DNA from: Myxococcales bacterium UBA1238
Lineage (GTDB): Bacteria; Myxococcota_A; Bradymonadia; UBA7976; UBA1532
NCBI GenBank assembly: GCA_002309015.1
Contig: DBWM01000005.1
Span: 11,583-37,615, forward strand
Direction of reading: 5' to 3'
DNA: 26,033 bases
In this document: positions 6,264-13,816 of the stretch, piece by piece
Layout: every line of letters starts with the position of its first letter
How positions within the stretch are numbered: position 1 is the stretch's first letter
Made by a program: the position numbers and the translations under genes
The notes under the pieces: model-generated
Databases searched by the model: none
What the model was told of the DNA's origin: nothing
Seen by the model: only the letters and a program-made list of their open reading frames with translations

Positions 6264-8513
6264 ATGGCTGAGAGTTCCAATGGGTACAACTGGAAGTTTT
6301 GCACGATTGGCGGGGTGACCCGCGTCAAGATCACTTCGGGCGATGACATCGCGCATTTGGGCGAGCTCGATCAGAAGCTTTGGACGGTGCTGAGCTGTCC
6401 GGTGAAGGGGCTGGAGTTTGACGAGCGGACGCTGGCGCTGATGGATACCAATGCGGACGGCAAGATCCGCGTCAACGAGGTCAAGGCGGCGGCCCAATGG
6501 CTGACGGCGGTTCTGAAGACGCCCGAAGGCCTGCTTAAGCAGGAAGACGTTGTGGATTTGGACGCCCTGAATCAGGCGACCCCTGAAGGCCTCAAGGTCT
6601 ATCAGTCCGCGAAGCAGATCTTAAAGAACCTGGGTCTTGAGAAGAATCAGATCTCCCTGGCCGAAGCGAGCGACAGCGTCGCCATTTTTGCAAAGACCGC
6701 CTTAAACGGTGACGGGATCATCACGGTGCAGTCGACGGAGGATGCCGATCTCAAGGCGACGATCGAGGCGATCCTGGCGACGGAGGGCGGTGGTCTCGAC
6801 GATCGCAGCGGGCTTAAGGGTGCGGATGCCGCGCTGATCGAGCAGTTCTATACCGATTGCGCCGATTACAAGGCCTGGAAGGCTGCGGGGACGGACGAGA
6901 TCTTTGTGTTTGGGGACGACACAGCCGCTGCCCTCGACGCCTGTAACGCCTTAAAAGAAAAGGTGGCCGATTACTTCATGCGCTGCAAGCTCGCCGCCTT
7001 CAACAGCGAGAGCGCCTCGGTTCTCGACATCACGGCTGCCCGTATCGGCGAACTTGCGTCCCTCGATCTGGCGCAATGCAACGAGCAGATCTCGGCTTAC
7101 CCGCTCGCCCGCGTGACCGGCAAGCAGACCCTCACTCTGGACTGCGCCCTCATCAACCCCGCGTGGCAGGATGCCTTCTCGAAGGTGCTGAAGCTCGCCA
7201 TCAACAAGATGTTCCCCGGCGCCTCCGCGATCACCGAAGCGCAGTGGGGTGAGATTCTGGCCAAGTTCGGGCCTTACACCGCCTGGATGGAGGCCAAGAA
7301 GGGCGCGGCGGTCGAGTCGCTGGGGCTCGAGAAGGTCGAGGCTTTCCTGAAGGCCGATCGCAAGGCGGAGCTTTTGAAGATCGTAGAGGACGACAAGGCG
7401 CTCGAAGCGGAATCCGCGGGCATCGACGAGGTGGAGAAGTTCATCCGCTACTACAGGAACTTCTACAAGCTCCTCAAGAACTTCGTCACCCTGAGCGATT
7501 TTTACGCGCGCGATCCTGCCAACAAGTCGGTCTTCGAGGCGGGGACCCTGTTCATCGATCAGCGCAGCACCGAGCTCTGCATCCGCGTGGCCGACATGGG
7601 CAAGCAGGGCGACGTGAACGATCTGAGCGGCATGTGCATCCTTTATTGCGACTGCACCTGCAAGTCGAAGCCCGAGAAGATGACGATCGCCGCCGTGATC
7701 ACGCAGGGTGAGGTCGATGATTTGCGTGTGGGCAAGAACGCGATCTTCTATGACCGCCAGGGCCTCGATTGGGACGCCGTCGTGGTCAAGATCCTCGATA
7801 ACCCGATCAGTCTGCGCCAGGCGTTCTGGGCGCCCTACAAGAAGGTGCGCCGCGCGATTTCCGATCGCATCAACAAGTCGGTCAGCGACAAGAATGCGAA
7901 GGTCGAGGCGGATTTGACCGAGAAGGCGAACACCGTCGATTTGACCAAGCCGAAGGAAGCGCCCAAGGAAGGGGAGGCTGCAGCCGCTGCGAAGCCGGCG
8001 ATGGGCGGGTTCGACATCGCGAAGTTTGCCGGGATCTTTGCCGCCGTGGGCATGGCCGCTGGTCTCATCGGTCAGGCGCTGGTGGGGCTCGCCGAGGGGA
8101 TCATGGCCCATTGGTACAACCTGCCGCTGCTGATCCTGGGCATCATCCTCTTTATTTCGGGGCCTTCGATGTTCCTCACGTGGCTCAAGCTCAAGCGCCG
8201 GAATCTGACGCCTTTGTTGAACGCGAACGGGTGGGCGATCAACTCGAGCATCCTCATCAACTCGGCCTTCGGACCCACCTTCACGGAATATGCGAAATAC
8301 CCGCGCGTCACCATGTCGGATCCCTACGCCGACAAGGGCATCTCAAAGGGCTGGATCGCCGCGTTCGTGTTGCTGGTGCTGGTGGCCGGCGGACTCATCT
8401 TCATGCATTGCACGAACCGCATGCATCTGTTGACCGACTGGATGATGCCCACCGTGACGGAATCCGCCCCCGCAGCTGATGCGCCCGCAGAAGCGCCTGC
8501 CGAAGCCAAGTAA
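6264..8513 (+). CDS. Large membrane protein with an EF-hand loop
   Basis: The 749-residue product starts MAESSNGYNWKFCTIGG; GAGG lies about five bases before this ATG. In-frame starts at 6165 and 6216 add residues without homology that I can see. Residues 61-72 (DTNADGKIRVNE) are a canonical EF-hand calcium loop: Asp, Asn, Asp, Gly, Ile and Glu at positions 1, 3, 5, 6, 8 and 12. A second, degenerate loop (NGDGIIT) follows at about residue 150. The middle is long, mainly helical and soluble. Three hydrophobic segments lie near residues 587-610, 619-641 and 696-715, and the tail is Ala/Pro/Glu-rich. The N-terminal layout resembles a family of uncharacterised EF-hand proteins, but I cannot name it with certainty. 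There is no signal peptide, so the large N-terminal part is probably cytosolic. A calcium-responsive membrane role is inference. Confidence 0.85.
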   Translation: MAESSNGYNWKFCTIGGVTRVKITSGDDIAHLGELDQKLWTVLSCPVKGLEFDERTLALMDTNADGKIRVNEVKAAAQWLTAVLKTPEGLLKQEDVVDLDALNQATPEGLKVYQSAKQILKNLGLEKNQISLAEASDSVAIFAKTALNGDGIITVQSTEDADLKATIEAILATEGGGLDDRSGLKGADAALIEQFYTDCADYKAWKAAGTDEIFVFGDDTAAALDACNALKEKVADYFMRCKLAAFNSESASVLDITAARIGELASLDLAQCNEQISAYPLARVTGKQTLTLDCALINPAWQDAFSKVLKLAINKMFPGASAITEAQWGEILAKFGPYTAWMEAKKGAAVESLGLEKVEAFLKADRKAELLKIVEDDKALEAESAGIDEVEKFIRYYRNFYKLLKNFVTLSDFYARDPANKSVFEAGTLFIDQRSTELCIRVADMGKQGDVNDLSGMCILYCDCTCKSKPEKMTIAAVITQGEVDDLRVGKNAIFYDRQGLDWDAVVVKILDNPISLRQAFWAPYKKVRRAISDRINKSVSDKNAKVEADLTEKANTVDLTKPKEAPKEGEAAAAAKPAMGGFDIAKFAGIFAAVGMAAGLIGQALVGLAEGIMAHWYNLPLLILGIILFISGPSMFLTWLKLKRRNLTPLLNANGWAINSSILINSAFGPTFTEYAKYPRVTMSDPYADKGISKGWIAAFVLLVLVAGGLIFMHCTNRMHLLTDWMMPTVTESAPAADAPAEAPAEAK

Positions 8514-8593
8514 GCAGGGGCGCTCCCACATCTCTCCATTCCTGCCGTCCTCTCATCCTGCCTGAGCTTTTAAACCCCCTTTCTTCCTCATCG

Positions 8594-8887
8594 CACAAGC
8601 GGAGCCTGGAAGAGCAGAGCGATTGTGCGCTCCGCAAAAAGAAGGCGTGTCAGCGATCAGGCCCTCTGCAAGTGGGAAAGATGGGGATTTATGCGGAGAT
8701 AAAGAAGTTTCCAAGGTCAGACATGAGGGCTCATGTTTGGGTCTGGAATTTCCCGCAGTCAAACATGCGGGCTGATGTCGGGTGATGGAACGGCCTTGCA
8801 TCGAACAGATGGGCTCATGTTCGGGGCTGGAATCTTCCAGGCCGAAACATGAGTGCTGATGTTCGGGCTGGTCGCAGGTGATCTGAA
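8594..8887. repeat. 42-bp tandem repeat array A (seven units)
   Basis: Units start at 8594, 8636, 8678, 8720, 8762, 8804 and 8846, exactly 42 bp apart. The best units (from 8720) contain the dyad ACATGAGGGCTCATGT and, half a period later, CTGGAATCTTCCAG. Their centres lie 21 bp apart. The first three units are diverged and resemble array C at 19709. A frame stays open through the array only because 42 is a multiple of three. I see no start site or protein signal, so I treat it as non-coding. Confidence 0.8.
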
Positions 8888-8891
8888 AGGA

Positions 8892-8976
8892 GATGGCCGT
8901 TTGATTGGAGCCGGGCAGGGGATGGAGTCGGAGACGACGTTCACCTTTGAACTGGCAGGCTGTGATCATACAACGA
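8892..8976. repeat. Spacer block duplicated at 12289-12374
   Basis: From GATGGCCG through TTGATTGGAGCCGGGCAGGG and onward, this block aligns base for base with the one starting at 12289, with scattered mismatches. In both places it lies between a 42-bp repeat array and the 3' end of a minus-strand ankyrin gene. It shows that array, spacer and gene were duplicated as one segment. Confidence 0.75.
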
Positions 8977-8991
8977 TACGCAGCGATCCGA

Positions 8992-9106
8992 TCACTGGGC
9001 TTTCGCAGTCTTGAGAGCCGCTGTGATCTCTTCGTTTGAGTGCTTCTTTGGCAGTTCGATTGCAGCCTGCGTTGAGGGCGAGCGTTTCGATGAGGGCGGA
9101 TGGCAT
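8992..9106 (-). pseudogene. Relic of an ankyrin lipoprotein gene with its centre deleted
   Basis: The 5' part, from ATG at 9106, reads MPSALIETLALNAGCNRTAK, clearly matching LPSALIATLALTAACNQTAP, the lipoprotein signal of the gene at 12432-13601. The 3' part, ending at 8992 in another frame, reads EEITAALKTAKAQ-stop, matching that gene's end KEIKAALKAAKAK-stop. About 1.05 kb of ankyrin repeats is gone and the two parts are out of frame. Together with the adjacent repeat array and duplicated spacer, this is the remnant of a second copy of that locus. It is probably non-functional. Confidence 0.8.
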
Positions 9107-9356
9107 CCCATTTATGGAGAATCTGTTCACTCTTTACGATTTTTATTGACTTTATCTTATAAAATGAGTTTGAAAGCAGATTCATGCGTACGTTTTTTGA
9201 TCTACAGCCTGGCTGCTCTCCTGTTCAACGCTTTTTGGAAGCGATCAGGCCTTGGAATTCTGGTTTTGCGGGATGATATCCTGGCTTTGTGGAAGAGGAC
9301 CCAGGCTTTGTAAAAAGCGCTGAAGAATCCTGTTGGGTGTCGGAGCGGAATCAAAC
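9107..9356. other. Spacer upstream of the plus-strand ankyrin gene
   Basis: I see no gene here. An AT-rich patch near 9140-9170 contains TTGACT and TATAAA, but they are only 6 nt apart, so they do not form a standard promoter pair. The last 20-30 bases resemble the flank of the 51-bp two-hairpin element. Confidence 0.35.
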
Positions 9357-9401
9357 GGGATTTTTAAAGGTCGCGGCCCTTATATGTGGGGCAGCGCTAC
9401 A
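9357..9401 (+). repeat. Decayed copy of the 51-bp two-hairpin element
   Basis: GGGATTTTTAAAGG, GGCCCTTA and GGGGCAGCGC align in order with the intact copies at 11704 and 13714. A gap of about six bases falls between the hairpins, and several mismatches break both stems. It lies about 100 bp upstream of an ankyrin gene. Confidence 0.6.
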
Positions 9402-9500
9402 ATTTGCAGACATCGGTGATTGGGGTTGAGCCCCGGAGAAGGCGTTTTTTGAATCATGCAAAAGAAAAATCATGGCAAAACTTTGAAGAGGGTAAAAGAG

Positions 9501-11654
9501 ATGAGCAAGGGAGCGTTCTGGGGACTGGTTTTGGGTGCAGCGATCGGTGCGTGCAGTGCAGAGTCTCCGGTTATGCCCGAAGGCCAGGGGAGTCAGGCGG
9601 AAAAGCCCGCTGTTTTAGAGGCAGCGAATCCATCGGCCACCAAAAATGCGAAGCCTTCAGTGAAGCAGAGGACGCTTGAAGAGATGTTTCGCGTCATGGA
9701 CGGCTGTTTTGAAGATGCAAAGAGGTTCTGTCTCGCGGAGGTGGCGTTCGATCCGGCGCAAATCAGGGATCAGGTCTTCAATGGGGAGATTCTGAAGGCG
9801 TTCATCGCGAAGCATCAGGCCAAGTTTGAGACCTATGAGCGCGCCTTTGGGAAATACGATCGCTGTATGGCGGAGGTGAAGGCGACGGAGTTCGACAGGC
9901 CTGAGAGCAACCTCGATCCGGGATCTGAATGCTGGAGCCAGCCTGAGGATCTCCCGTCGTCGCTTCCGGAGGAGCTGAAGGATCTCTATAACTTTGTCAA
10001 AGCGGAAGCGGAACATGCGAAATGGCTGAGCGAGCATCAGCTTTCGGACGGCTACAGGGCTTTATGGGCGCTGATCGGTGAGGCGAGGGATCCGGAACTG
10101 AGCGAAGCGCGCCAAAATGAAATCGCGCAGGAGATGAAGAAGCTGATCAGGAGCGGGCTGAAGGCGGAAGCTCCGAACTGGGATGGGAAGATTCCGCTGT
10201 TTTCGATCAGGCATGCGTCTCTGTTGAAGGCCCTCGGAGAGGTGGGGGCGGATCTGAAGTTTAAGGATGCACATCAGAACGGCATTTTGCATCAGGAGGA
10301 TGTGACGGTCGCGATGCTTCAGGCTGCGCTCGCGGCGGGGGTCGGGATCAATGACAAGAATGACGAAGGGAAGACGCCGGTCTTTTATGTGAAGGATCCA
10401 GAGGTCTTAAAGGCTTTCGTCAAGGCGGGCGCAGATTTAAAGGTGAAGGATCAGAAGGGGCAGACGGCGATTTTGAACTGCATCGAGGAGGATCTGAGCC
10501 GTCACTTTGACTGGACGTATCAGCTCAATCCGGATTGTCTCAGGATCTTTCAGGATGCGGGGGTCGATCCGCAGGCAAAGGATCAGGAAGGGCACACGCT
10601 CTTCTCGCGTCTCGTGCAAAGGGGGATTGCTCAGAAGACGTACGACGCGCTGATCGGGCAGGGGGTGGATCCCAAGGCGTTTCTTCCTCATTTCATAGAG
10701 ACTCTGAAGGCGCAGTTGAATGAGTGCGAGCGGGCTGCGCGCTACAATCCGGTCTCATTCTTTTATAGTGAAGCCTGCAATGAGCGTTATCGCTTCTATC
10801 AGGGGGATCTGTTGACGCAGATGATCAAAGCGGGGCTCGATGTGCAGGAGCGCGATCCGGAGACGGGGAACAGTTATCTCTTCTATGTTTGTACGGAGGC
10901 ATCGGCGCAGGCGCTGATCAAGGCGGGGCTCGATGTGAATGCGAAGAACAAGAAGGGGGTGACGGCGATCCATTTTACGCATGAGGAGCCCTGTGGCGGT
11001 GCATTGAAGGCGATGGTGCAGGCGGGGGCAAAGACCGATGATGCCTTGCTTTTGGAGCATCTGCATTCGATCCGGGGTTCCGATATGGGACCCGATGAGA
11101 TTTACGATTTCAGCGTGCCCTGCATGCTTTTGAGGCATGACGCTTCCCGCTATTCCAAAGAGGCCCTTGGAGAGCTCCTTTTGATCTATCTCTCTCAGGA
11201 TTTTGATGAAGGGGGTGAATGCGAAGGGGAATCGATGCCTTCTTTGTTGATCAGGCTTGGGGCTGATCTCAATGTGAAGGATGATGAGGGCAAGACATCG
11301 CTCATGCTGGCGGAATCGGGGCTTTGCGATCTCTTAAAGGCGGGTGCGGATCCGAGGGTGAAGGATAAAGACGGGCGAAACGTGTTCTTCCAGCGGTCGA
11401 ACATCGTCGATTGTTTTTATGAGGGGGGAAAGCCGAACGCGCTGGCGAAGAAATTCAATTTGAAGGGGATGGTCAATGTGCGGGATGCGGGGGGGTTGAC
11501 GCCGCTCATGGTGAACGATTCCCAGGCGGGCGTCGAGGGGTTATTGAAGGCGGGTGCGGATGTGAAGGCGAAGGACAAGGAAGGGAAGTCGGTGTTGCAG
11601 CATCAGAAGGATCCAAAAATTCTCGAGATGTTGAAAGCCGCCGGTGCGAAGTGA
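9501..11654 (+). CDS. Ankyrin-repeat lipoprotein with a long non-repeat N-terminal domain
   Basis: The 717-residue product starts MSKGAFWGLVLGAAIGACSAE; IGAC is a good lipobox, so the mature protein is probably lipid-anchored on the periplasmic side or at the surface. Residues about 20-230 form a Cys-containing domain I do not recognise. The rest contains degenerate ankyrin units of the type EGKTP-x-F, LKAFVKAGADLKVKD and GGLTPLMVND, several shorter than the standard 33 residues. Repeats are interrupted by non-repeat stretches. I chose ATG 9501 because GAGGG lies eight bases upstream and the lipoprotein signal begins there; ATG 9456 adds 15 basic residues. It is the only ankyrin gene here on the plus strand and is the least similar to the others. 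Its likely role is protein binding at the envelope; the partner is unknown. Confidence 0.85.
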   Translation: MSKGAFWGLVLGAAIGACSAESPVMPEGQGSQAEKPAVLEAANPSATKNAKPSVKQRTLEEMFRVMDGCFEDAKRFCLAEVAFDPAQIRDQVFNGEILKAFIAKHQAKFETYERAFGKYDRCMAEVKATEFDRPESNLDPGSECWSQPEDLPSSLPEELKDLYNFVKAEAEHAKWLSEHQLSDGYRALWALIGEARDPELSEARQNEIAQEMKKLIRSGLKAEAPNWDGKIPLFSIRHASLLKALGEVGADLKFKDAHQNGILHQEDVTVAMLQAALAAGVGINDKNDEGKTPVFYVKDPEVLKAFVKAGADLKVKDQKGQTAILNCIEEDLSRHFDWTYQLNPDCLRIFQDAGVDPQAKDQEGHTLFSRLVQRGIAQKTYDALIGQGVDPKAFLPHFIETLKAQLNECERAARYNPVSFFYSEACNERYRFYQGDLLTQMIKAGLDVQERDPETGNSYLFYVCTEASAQALIKAGLDVNAKNKKGVTAIHFTHEEPCGGALKAMVQAGAKTDDALLLEHLHSIRGSDMGPDEIYDFSVPCMLLRHDASRYSKEALGELLLIYLSQDFDEGGECEGESMPSLLIRLGADLNVKDDEGKTSLMLAESGLCDLLKAGADPRVKDKDGRNVFFQRSNIVDCFYEGGKPNALAKKFNLKGMVNVRDAGGLTPLMVNDSQAGVEGLLKAGADVKAKDKEGKSVLQHQKDPKILEMLKAAGAK

Positions 11655-11703
11655 TCCCCACCAGCCAAAATGAACGCCTCTGTTTTGATAAACCCCAACA
11701 GAA

Positions 11704-11754
11704 GGGATTCTTAAGGGCCCCCGGCCCTTAAGCGGGGTCTGGGGCAGCGCCCCA
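11704..11754 (+). repeat. 51-bp two-hairpin intergenic element, copy 1
   Basis: It contains a 9-bp stem (CTTAAGGGC with GCCCTTAAG, 5-nt loop) and a 6-bp stem (TGGGGC with GCCCCA, 3-nt loop). It is identical to copy 2 at 13714-13764 and inverted relative to copies 3 and 4. It sits between the plus-strand ankyrin gene and a truncated minus-strand one, so it might end transcription from both sides. Confidence 0.8.
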
Positions 11755-11806
11755 AGTTACACCCCTCTGAGATCCATAACCGCCCCCAGCCGTCATTCTC
11801 CAGGCC

Positions 11807-12127
11807 TTATTTTGCCCCGGACTCGAGCAGCAGATCTTCGATGTCTTCCAGATCGCGCTCGGTGGCGTATTGGAGCGCTGTTTTCCCTGCGTTGTCTTTC
11901 AGATCGAGATCCGCACCGGCTTTGATCAGGGCTCGGGTGCGATAGAGGCTGCCCACTTTGACGGCCTGGATGAGTGCGGTCTACCCTTCGTGGTTTTGCA
12001 GATTGAGATTTGCTCCGGCCTTGATCAGGATCAGCAACGTATGCTCGGGGTTATCTCTGTCATCGGGATCTTCATCAAGATAAACGGCATCTCTCAGATA
12101 GTTGTAGCGCGCGGCGTACATGAGGGC
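11807..12127 (-). pseudogene. Truncated 3' copy of the ankyrin gene at 13817-15058
   Basis: This is the last 107 codons of the neighbouring gene, with the same stop codon and the same ending ESGAK. It has no 5' end. An in-frame TAG (11983-11981) replaces the Gln of the EGQTAL repeat, so it could not encode the full fragment. At its broken end it runs directly into a 42-bp repeat array. It is a recent duplication product and is very unlikely to be expressed as a protein. Confidence 0.9.
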
Positions 12128-12284
12128 TCATGTTTGTGTCTGGAATCTCCCGCCGTCAAACATGCGGGCTGATGTTGGCTGATGGAACGGCCTTGCATCG
12201 AACATGATGGCTCATATTCGGATCTGGAATCTTCCAGGGCGAAATATGAGGGCTGATGTTTGCCAATGGAGTTGGTTTTTATAA
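12117..12284. repeat. 42-bp tandem repeat array B (four units)
   Basis: Units start at 12117, 12159, 12201 and 12243. They match units A4-A7 at 8720-8887 in the same order, including the shared irregular half-unit CGGCCTTGCATCG, so the arrays are duplicates. The left border is the truncated ankyrin copy; units to the left, present in array A, are missing here. Confidence 0.85.
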
Positions 12285-12288
12285 AGAA

Positions 12289-12374
12289 GATGGCCGGTTG
12301 ATTGGAGCCGGGCAGGGGATGGAGGCGAAGGCGACGTTCACCCTGGAGTCAGCAGGATGTGATCCTACATCGAG
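12289..12374. repeat. Spacer block duplicated at 8892-8976
   Basis: This is the partner of the block at 8892. From here to 12431 I see no gene; the block leads into the 3' end of the ankyrin gene at 12432. Confidence 0.7.
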
Positions 12375-12431
12375 AGGCCGAATTTGTGGAGGATGTTCTG
12401 CTGAGAGGGGAACAGCTGCATTGCGATCAGG

Positions 12432-13601
12432 TTACTTGGCTTTCGCAGCCTTGAGGGCCGCTTTGATCTCTTTCGATTGGGCGAGTTTGAGGGCGGTCTT
12501 GCCTTTGTTTTTTCCTTTGGTCGCTTTCACGTTGAGATCGGCCTTCGCTTCGATCAGGGCTTTGACGGCCTCCAGGCGGCCCTCCTCGACGGCGAGCATG
12601 AGAGCGGTCTGGCCAAAATGATCTTTGGCATTCAGATTGGCCTTCGCATCGATCAGGGTTTTCAGTGCATTGATGTTCCCGAACTGGGCGGCGAGCATGA
12701 GGGCCGTCAGGCCTTCTTCGTCGATCGAATCGAGTCTGGCACCTGCCTCGATCAGGGCTTTTTCACTTTCCGGATCGTTGTTTAGGGCAGCTCGCATCAG
12801 AGGGGAGCGCTCGCCGCATTGATCCTGAGCCGAGACGTCCGCATGGGCCTTGATCAGGGCTTTGAGCGCCTCCTGCTGAGCCAGACTGGCGGCGAGCATC
12901 AGCGGGGTTTTGGCGCATTCTTTCGACTTCGCGTTGACATCGGCGCCGGCCGCAATCAGGGCCTCGACGATCTGCGCATCGCCGCCGCCTTTGGTTGCAA
13001 AGAAGAGCGGTGTCCAGCCCTGCTGATCGCGGTCATCAAGCCTGGCGCCCGCTTTGAGCAGGTGATCGACCATCTCCAGCTGGCGTTTTCGGTTTTCCCG
13101 GGCCGCTTCGATTCGTTCTGGAGTGGCAGGAGGGATCTCGCAGTTGCGGATACATTGTGGCCGGGGATCGGGAACTCCGTATGCACCATCTGCTGCGATC
13201 ATCAACGCGGTCTCGCCCTTTTTGCTCTTCGCGTGGACGTCGGCCTTGGAATCGAGCAGGATCGGGACGAGTGGAGCGAGCGGATAGGGGATCCGCCCTC
13301 CTTTGGGCATAACTGCCTTCATGAGAGCGGTTTCATCCGCGTCATCCTTTTGATTGACGTCGGCTCCCGCCTCGATCAGCCGCGTTGCGAGATCGAGGTC
13401 GGAGTTGTTGATTGCGTCGAGCAGCGCGCCGGGCTCTTTGGCTTTGCGCGCAATTTCGGGATCGATCGGCTTTTTGATCTCTTCAGGCTTTGGGGCCTGT
13501 TCGATTTTGGGGGCTTCGGTTTTGGGGGCTTCGGGAGCGGTCTGGTTGCAGGCAGCGGTGAGGGCGAGCGTTGCGATGAGGGCGGAGGGTAGCCAGTTCA
13601 T
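12432..13601 (-). CDS. Ankyrin-repeat lipoprotein
   Basis: The 389-residue product starts MNWLPSALIATLALTAACNQ, a lipoprotein signal with AAC at the lipobox. A Pro/Glu/Lys linker (EAPKTEAPKIEQAPK) spans about residues 25-45. About nine ankyrin units follow, for example DETALMKAV, GQTALMLAVEEGRLEAVKAL and ending ALKAAKAK. The third unit carries an insertion of about 35 residues with two cysteines (QCIRNC) that could form a disulfide in the periplasm. The start at 13601 has AAGGA about six bases upstream; ATG 13616 is possible but adds only five residues. It lacks the acidic insertion shared by five other paralogues. A degraded duplicate lies at 8992-9106. Lipid anchoring and protein binding are inferred from signal and fold. 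Confidence 0.9.
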   Translation of the reverse strand: MNWLPSALIATLALTAACNQTAPEAPKTEAPKIEQAPKPEEIKKPIDPEIARKAKEPGALLDAINNSDLDLATRLIEAGADVNQKDDADETALMKAVMPKGGRIPYPLAPLVPILLDSKADVHAKSKKGETALMIAADGAYGVPDPRPQCIRNCEIPPATPERIEAARENRKRQLEMVDHLLKAGARLDDRDQQGWTPLFFATKGGGDAQIVEALIAAGADVNAKSKECAKTPLMLAASLAQQEALKALIKAHADVSAQDQCGERSPLMRAALNNDPESEKALIEAGARLDSIDEEGLTALMLAAQFGNINALKTLIDAKANLNAKDHFGQTALMLAVEEGRLEAVKALIEAKADLNVKATKGKNKGKTALKLAQSKEIKAALKAAKAK

Positions 13602-13713
13602 GGGGTATCCTTTCATGGAGTGGGGGTGTCGGGAGTATTGTAGCTGATCTGTTTCATGTCAACATCGGGAAGCGTTCCATGGAATCCTATTGGGGATGTG
13701 AGCGAAGCCAGAA

Positions 13714-13764
13714 GGGATTCTTAAGGGCCCCCGGCCCTTAAGCGGGGTCTGGGGCAGCGCCCCA
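13714..13764 (+). repeat. 51-bp two-hairpin intergenic element, copy 2
   Basis: Identical to copy 1. It sits in the 215-bp gap between the ankyrin genes at 13817 and 12432. Flanking AGCGAAGCC just upstream is also found, in the other orientation, beside copies 3 and 4, so the full unit is probably about 65 bp. Confidence 0.8.
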
Positions 13765-13816
13765 GGTTACACCCCAATGAATTCATGGCCATCCCCCAGC
13801 CTTCAATCTCCCGGCC

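Larger units (their letters stand above)
11699..12127. repeat. 429-bp direct duplication of 13709-14137
   Basis: The segment aligns without net gaps to 13709-14137 at an offset of exactly 2010 bp. It includes the 51-bp element, the spacer and the last 107 codons of the ankyrin gene. Identity is very high in the coding part and lower in the short spacer around 11761-11805. The right end falls within CATGAGGGC, shared by the ankyrin gene and the 42-bp repeat. Confidence 0.9.

Noticed and set aside
6951..8111. 386-codon minus-strand frame opposite the EF-hand gene, and a 394-codon one at 5313-6497
   Set aside because: Both are antisense to strong coding regions and show no motifs; the second also spans the end of one gene and the start of another.
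8594..8887. CRISPR array
   Set aside because: Units are contiguous and similar along their full 42 bp, with no unique spacers and no cas genes nearby.
9140..9175. Promoter from TTGACT and TATAAA
   Set aside because: The boxes are only 6 nt apart, too close for a sigma-70 promoter, and the next gene starts more than 300 bp away.
8553..9185. A 210-codon minus-strand frame through array A
   Set aside because: It stays open because the repeat is 42 bp. It runs through the ankyrin relic in a third frame, has no good ribosome-binding site and no recognisable domain.
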